Source of the DNA: Paraphysomonas bandaiensis
Taxonomy: Eukaryota > Chrysophyceae
Reading direction: 5' to 3'
Length of the DNA: 64,000 nucleotides
Assembly (NCBI GenBank): GCA_965644295.1
Contig: CBFFRP010000145.1
Coordinates: 1 to 64,000 of the forward strand
Shown piece by piece: positions 58,705-64,000 of the stretch. Made by a program: the position numbers and the translations under genes. Within the stretch, counting starts at the first letter, position 1; every line of letters begins with the position of its first letter. The notes beneath the pieces are model-generated. The model saw nothing but the letters and a program-made list of their open reading frames with translations. It did no database searches and was not told where the DNA came from.

Positions 58705-61700
58705 ATGCCTTCCAAGGAAGTGGATGTATATGCTCCTGTTGCCGCTCTGAGCAGCTTCTTGTGGATGGTTCAGACCAGAGGATGTCAGCAGAAGAAAAAA
58801 AGACAAGCGGCTATGCTCAAATGGTTCAATAAGTTACCCGTTGATGAGCAAGCGATGTTGCAACGGGCTGATTCTTCATTGAAGATCACTCGTGAGGTAG
58901 GCGCGTTAATCCAACACTTGTTAATGTCGGACCCTGGAACATTTGAGAAACCTTGTTATTTGTGTTGGGAAACGTGCCGAAGTGGTCGCACGGTGAAAAG
59001 ATGTACCAGGTCGAATGTGGAATTATTACATTATCGCACATGTGTAGACACTGAGAAGGCTCTGCTTTCTGGTACAAGAATTGTTTGGGATGGCATGACT
59101 GCTATAGATATTTCATTCGATGGTATTGATGTTCTTTCTACAGTAATGGCCCTCAGTGAGGGTATGTGCTTTACAGTAGAGCCGTCAGAAGGCACCGATG
59201 TCGACGGTATCATGTGGTTACGCTGCCAAGGATGCTTTACTCTAGGTCAACTGCTTGCCGCCATGATGGAATGGCACTTATGGAAATACTGGCGATCAAG
59301 ACGTAATGTTTCAGGCATTTCCTCGGTCTTACATCCAAAAGTGCAGTCTATGAGAGCATCTCTAGTAGCCGCATTAGCCAATTTTGAAAACATGAGGTCT
59401 GTTCATAGCGTGGTGGACAAACATGCCAAAAGTGTGATTAATAGCCTATTGTTTCCTTCATCTAAAGCTAATGACCGTGTGTCTCTTTATATCACAATAA
59501 TGAAACAACGCCTTGCAAGGGGCTGGTACGTGAATGATATAACGTCGCCCTTAGCACTGACACTAGCACATTTGAAGAAGCTGTGGACCCTCTGCTACTT
59601 CTACTCACGTATGCAGCACTCACTGATTCCTCCGTTTCACACTCCTGCTCGTTCGAAAACTCAGTTTACTACATATCATCTAATCACATCACTTTTGTCT
59701 ATACCATTGTTAGAATCGTTCACGATCCTTCACGACGCACGCATGCAGATCCGAGACTCCATTATTGCGGAGTATCACTCTGCGATACTGTGCGTTAGTG
59801 CTGGGAGCGTTAACTGTAATACTAGTGGTAGTTCTCCTCCGAAAAAACAACCGAAGAAATCAAAGAAAAAGAAATCGAAAACTAAATCGAAAGCTCGTAA
59901 CCCTGTTAGTCCACTATCAGGCCGAAGTTCACCCAACGATATTGCCTCCTCAAGCTCGGATCAACTATCCGTACCTTGTAAAGCAGTGTTCGCAGAGTCC
60001 GTTGCTCCAAGGGAAGTATCCTCAACGATGATACATTCGACTCAATTGCGGGTTGATGTGGCTCATATTGTAAATGATTTGGTGAAGATTGCATTTGATG
60101 CCATATCGAAGGCACATCCTGAGTTTGGAGATGTGGAGTCTCTGACATCTTCTACAGGTAGCACAAGTATCTCTGCCTCGCATTCACATCCACAACTGCC
60201 ATCTCGAGTTTCCGAGGGAGCACCAATGACATCCGAGCCTATGCTTCCTCGGTGGATGTTGACCGATTTTTGCCATGACGTAGTTGGTGCTGGGCCGTCT
60301 AGTAGTAATTCTGGCGTTCTTCCCTGCCACTCTTCGAGATCTCGATTTAACTCACTTTTCAGTTCCCAGGATGATGTACAGGGCTTGCCCGCGATCGTTA
60401 CAATACGAGAAGAAGAAATAGGGGATACGGATAGCTGTTCCCACACTGTCTTTGATAACTTGATTACATTGGACACAGCGCTTAAACAAGGCACGCCAGT
60501 GACACATTCTGGTAATACCATGCTTGAGGCAGGTATCGATCATAATGATCCATCTAACTGCTTTCAAGGCACAGCGCACCATCCGAAAATTCAACTTATT
60601 GATGAAGTTGGGTGTTCTGACACCGCGGAATACTTGGAGTATTGTGAATCCGTTTCTGATGACACATTGGTGAAGGGGCGGAGCAAATCGGACGACTTCG
60701 TTGGGAGGGCTTCCCATGATGACACAGAGCACCATTCGCCTGATTCAGCCACTTGGGACCGTGCTTTGTTTGAGTTTCCATCCAGTATTCATTGCGAAAA
60801 TGCTGTGAAAAGTGGTAAGCCTATTCAGAACATTGAGACTCCTGAGTGCGCCATCCAACTCACCGAAGCAGTACCTCATTCAATGAAAGGTGAAAATATT
60901 GAAGGGGTAGACGCTGACAGCACTGATTCGAGAAATAAGTTTTCGTCTGTGCTCAATATTAGCGGAAGATTGGGTGCAACATATGAGCCTTGTTTTTCTG
61001 ATTCTGTTCGCTCTGCATTAGAGGTACAGGAGAGATCTTTGGCGTCGTCATACTCTACCCCAACCCCGGGGTACACACGTACCGGACGCACAAGACGGCG
61101 GGCTACGAGTGTAAGTATTAGTCGACATCGTCAAAGGTCATTGTCCCCCAGTCGAAATATGATGGAAGACACTTTCGCTCATAAAGCAGTATACCCTCCT
61201 CGGCCCGCGTCATCAGATCGTTACTCATCCCATCGTACCACCATCAGTACACCCGAGGAATCCTGGGGTGGGATAGTTGACAGCGAGCAGTTCGACACCG
61301 ATGGGTTAAGTTTTGGAGATAGCAGTGGGTTCGGAGGAGGAATGGATGATGCTGATAACCTGACAGAATCATGTGATGGAGATAACCAGTACTACGATCG
61401 CGACATTTGTTCTCATGGACAATGGTTCAACGAAGGAGATTTTTATAACCAGGAAAGTGCAACGCTTGCACTGGAATGCGCATGTATGAGATCTCAAGCT
61501 GATAGTGCGGTCCTTCGAAATATTATCGCACTGCAGCGCTCGATTATAATGCATCCTCAAAATGCTGGTGTTGCTAGTCCGAATGCAATGTTTTCTGCAC
61601 CCTCTTATTTCAATCCACACCCTCAGTCATCGCCCATCTTCCCACGAAGCAATATGGCATGGTCGCGAGAACTAGAGGTGTGTGCTCAACAAAAGTTAAT

Positions 61701-63935
61701 TGAGATATGTGTGATCACCCAGTATATTATTTTATCCGCCGAATATGTACGTAATGAGTGTACGTATGGTGCAGGTCATGAGTGACAACGGCGACATGAG
61801 GAGGGGAGGGCGTATTGGTGGAGCTGCTACTGTCTCCTCACTTTACATAAACAAGACAAAACGGCGGAGTTCTGTTGATGATGCAGGTTAGCAAATTCAC
61901 TATGTGGTATATATTAGCGAACTGTTCCCTCATCCTTACCATTCACTATACGTCTGTATGACCTTATTGATTGTGAGTAGCACTTGATAAACCGGACGAA
62001 AAGCAGCCCTTTGTAATGGAGCGTATGACATCTGCCTCAAGATCTTTATCAGAGGCCGGCAGTGCTTTATCCCAGTCAGTTGGTGGTGATATGACTGGTA
62101 CCCATCCACAACCAGTTAGCTGTGTGATTTCTAACGCTACTGCCCAGCCAGGTGTGTACGATACTATTAACTACATTTGTGTATATAACTTTTTTTCAGC
62201 TGTTGGTGATAAATCAGAATCGCTATCGCTTAAAGCAACCGAGTTGTATCCCACTCATGCCCCCATCCGGAAGAGCAGCTCTGGTAGCATTGGTAGATAT
62301 GAGCTGCCACCACGTAGCAGGAATTTTGGATCTAGCGATTCTGGTGTGTATCCCCCGTCATACGCCATCCAAGGCCAATATCCTCGACGAGGACCTGGCT
62401 ACACTGAGGACTACAGTGAGGAAAATGCATCGCTAGACAAGCTGGGGAAGTCCAGCTGTGTACCATCCGAAGATAAAAGAAATACATATGGGCGGGGGTC
62501 CCAAGTCCCGACCGAGTCTGCACTTGATTCCACCACTGGTGAAAGTGTAGGAACGAGCAAATCACTCCCAGAAAATGACACACTTCCAAGATATGAGCCA
62601 GTTGATAAACCGATACGAAGCGGCGATAGCTACGCGTCAGGTTTCATTGTACCGGCGCCACATCCGCGCTGCACGTTGTCGGAGTTTGGAGGAGGACTCT
62701 CATCCTTGTTGACAAAAGAAATCTTATCCTTTGTGGCTAAAATCGACATGTTTGATGCCAAGTGGCACAGGTTAGTGAATTCATTTGTACGGGTATCGAA
62801 ATTTCATTTTGTATTTCAGGTATAAATCACAAGCAATCGAACGAATGCGTCAGGCTGTGCAGAGTTTGTGGCCACGTGCTCAGGTGTGCTATCATGAATC
62901 GGTTGATATATATTTATCCTTTCTTTGTCAAAAAAGAGATCTCAATGAATAATTAATTGTATTGTGGTATAGGTGAAAGCCTTTGGGTCATTTGTATCCG
63001 GCCTTTCTTTGCCCACGAGTGACCTAGATCTCGTCATCTGTCTTCCCAAAGTGCACCGCGAAGCGGGACCAGAGGCAGCGGGTTTTCTTGAGGGCCGAAA
63101 TGCCATCAAAGAAACATGGCAACAGAATTTAGCGAGATGTTTACGCAAGGAGGCTTGGGTAGACGTATCGTCTATTAAAGTTATTACCAATACTGCAGTT
63201 CCTGTTATAAAGCTCAGAACCCTCTCTGAGGCGGGATACTGCGTTCCACTGGATGTTTCTTTCGAAGGCACTATTCACCAAGGCCTAGAAGCGAATAAGA
63301 TGAATGTCTCGTTGATGACAGAGTACCCATCGCTTAGACCGATAGTTCTGGTGCTGAAGCAGTTTTTATCTAAGAGAGGTTTATGTGAAGCATTTACTGG
63401 TGGACTCTCGTCTTATGCTATTCTCCTTATCACCGCACGTTTTTTGCAAGAACAACCGCCAAGTATTCCGTTGGACATCGGTGCGACTTTGTTGGGTGTG
63501 CTCGACTTCTATGGGAATCATCTGCAACCCGCTGTGACCGGTATCAGTGTTGGTAAGCGGTGCTACTTCTCGCGCTGTGATAATGATAACAACTCGACTT
63601 TCTCTCAATGTCCTCCTCTTCCTCCTTTGCCACATACAATGGCTATGTCTGGGGTCACTGCGATGGCACGTCGGCATTCATACAACCACCACATGCACAC
63701 GGCATTTGTGAATGCTGCTGGAACGAATGGGGCTTCGTACAAGCCATATAAGTTCGATCCTTTGTTCATTGAAGACCCATTAGCATATGGAAACAATGTA
63801 GGTAGGAATTGCTTTCGAATACATCAGGTGCAACGTCTCTGGAGCGATGCCTACGGTGCGTTGATAGAGAAAATTTGTATAATGGAGTCTGGGTCGGAAC
63901 CAATAAGTCTTCTGGATATTCTGGTTGGCGATTAG
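58705..63935 (+). CDS. Non-canonical poly(A) polymerase / TRF4 (TENT4)-type nucleotidyltransferase with very long N-terminus
   Basis: Six exons: 58705-61677, 61775-61886, 61981-62151, 62200-62770, 62820-62883 and 62973-63935; 1617 residues. The catalytic part is C-terminal. LWPRAQVKAFGSFVSGLSLP leads into SDLDL near residues 1314-1316 (first two metal-binding Asp), with VPLDVSFE carrying the third. Then comes the poly(A)-polymerase central domain (SLRPIVLVLKQFLSKRGL, GGLSSYAILLITARFLQ), a His/Asn/Met-rich insert, and DPLAYGNNVGRNCFRIHQVQ. These are the TRF4/PAPD5 hallmarks, so it probably adds A (or mixed) tails to nuclear RNAs. The first 1290 residues are mostly Ser/Asp-rich and disordered, with a Lys-rich stretch (KKQPKKSKKKKSKTKSK), several Cys near residues 90-120 and no known domain. 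The 48-bp intron at 62152-62199 is a multiple of three without a stop. The stop lies 65 bp from the window end. Confidence 0.88.
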
Positions 63936-64000
63936 TTGTTACTATGAAGTAGATGTTGTATCATAGCAACATAGCAACAGTATATATAGATATTTTTTAA
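63936..64000. other. 3' flank to window end
   Basis: AT-rich 3' UTR or intergenic DNA, 65 bp; nothing recognised. Confidence 0.4.

Overview
This is a nuclear genome window from a eukaryote. The genes are split by many very short introns, mostly 43 to 62 bp with GT..AG ends. All products are eukaryotic: SmD3, DNA polymerase alpha, ETF-alpha, an ABCA transporter and a TRF4/TENT4-type nucleotidyltransferase. The standard genetic code fits throughout. A flagellated protist is indicated by DNAAF1/LRRC50 (outer dynein arm assembly) and an androglobin-like calpain-domain protein. The long Pro-Thr-Ser repeat protein and the compact genes suggest a stramenopile-like alga or relative, but I cannot fix the lineage from sequence alone.

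Layout: 1-6525 is the 3' part of a giant PTS-repeat protein. Then come a dispersed repeat (7.0-7.4 kb), SmD3 (8.8-9.3 kb), a secreted OGT-like glycosyltransferase (11.1-13.3 kb) and, converging on it, a membrane cupin/JmjC-like protein (13.9-15.1 kb). A hAT-type transposon relic sits at 16.2-17.4 kb. ETFA (minus) and PRPP synthetase (plus) diverge around 19.1-19.7 kb. A DUF924/TilS-like PP-loop fusion gene (minus, 21.7-24.2 kb) diverges from DNA polymerase alpha (plus, 25.1-30.2 kb) across a tetranucleotide microsatellite. From 30 to 38 kb there are two unrecognised genes, a beta-propeller-like gene, a second dispersed repeat and a 773-bp microsatellite. An ABCA transporter fills 38.6-45.3 kb. 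A small minus-strand gene and DNAAF1 diverge across a third microsatellite. The 49-52.8 kb stretch is repeat-rich, with a hAT non-autonomous element with perfect 8-bp target duplications, other hAT relics and a third copy of the dispersed repeat. An androglobin-like gene (minus, 52.9-57.1 kb) and a TENT4-like gene (plus, 58.7-63.9 kb) diverge across a 1.1-kb microsatellite.

I rebuilt the exon structures by hand from splice-site dinucleotides, reading-frame continuity and recalled family motifs. Phases close for every multi-exon model given. There is no operon-like logic. The strongest window-scale patterns are these: all four long (TACA)n/(ATGT)n tracts lie in 5' flanks (three between divergent gene pairs); a short motif ACTGCTGTA/TACAGCAGT recurs upstream of genes; and both ABCA Walker A motifs are encoded by phase-1 micro-exons of 15 and 24 nt.
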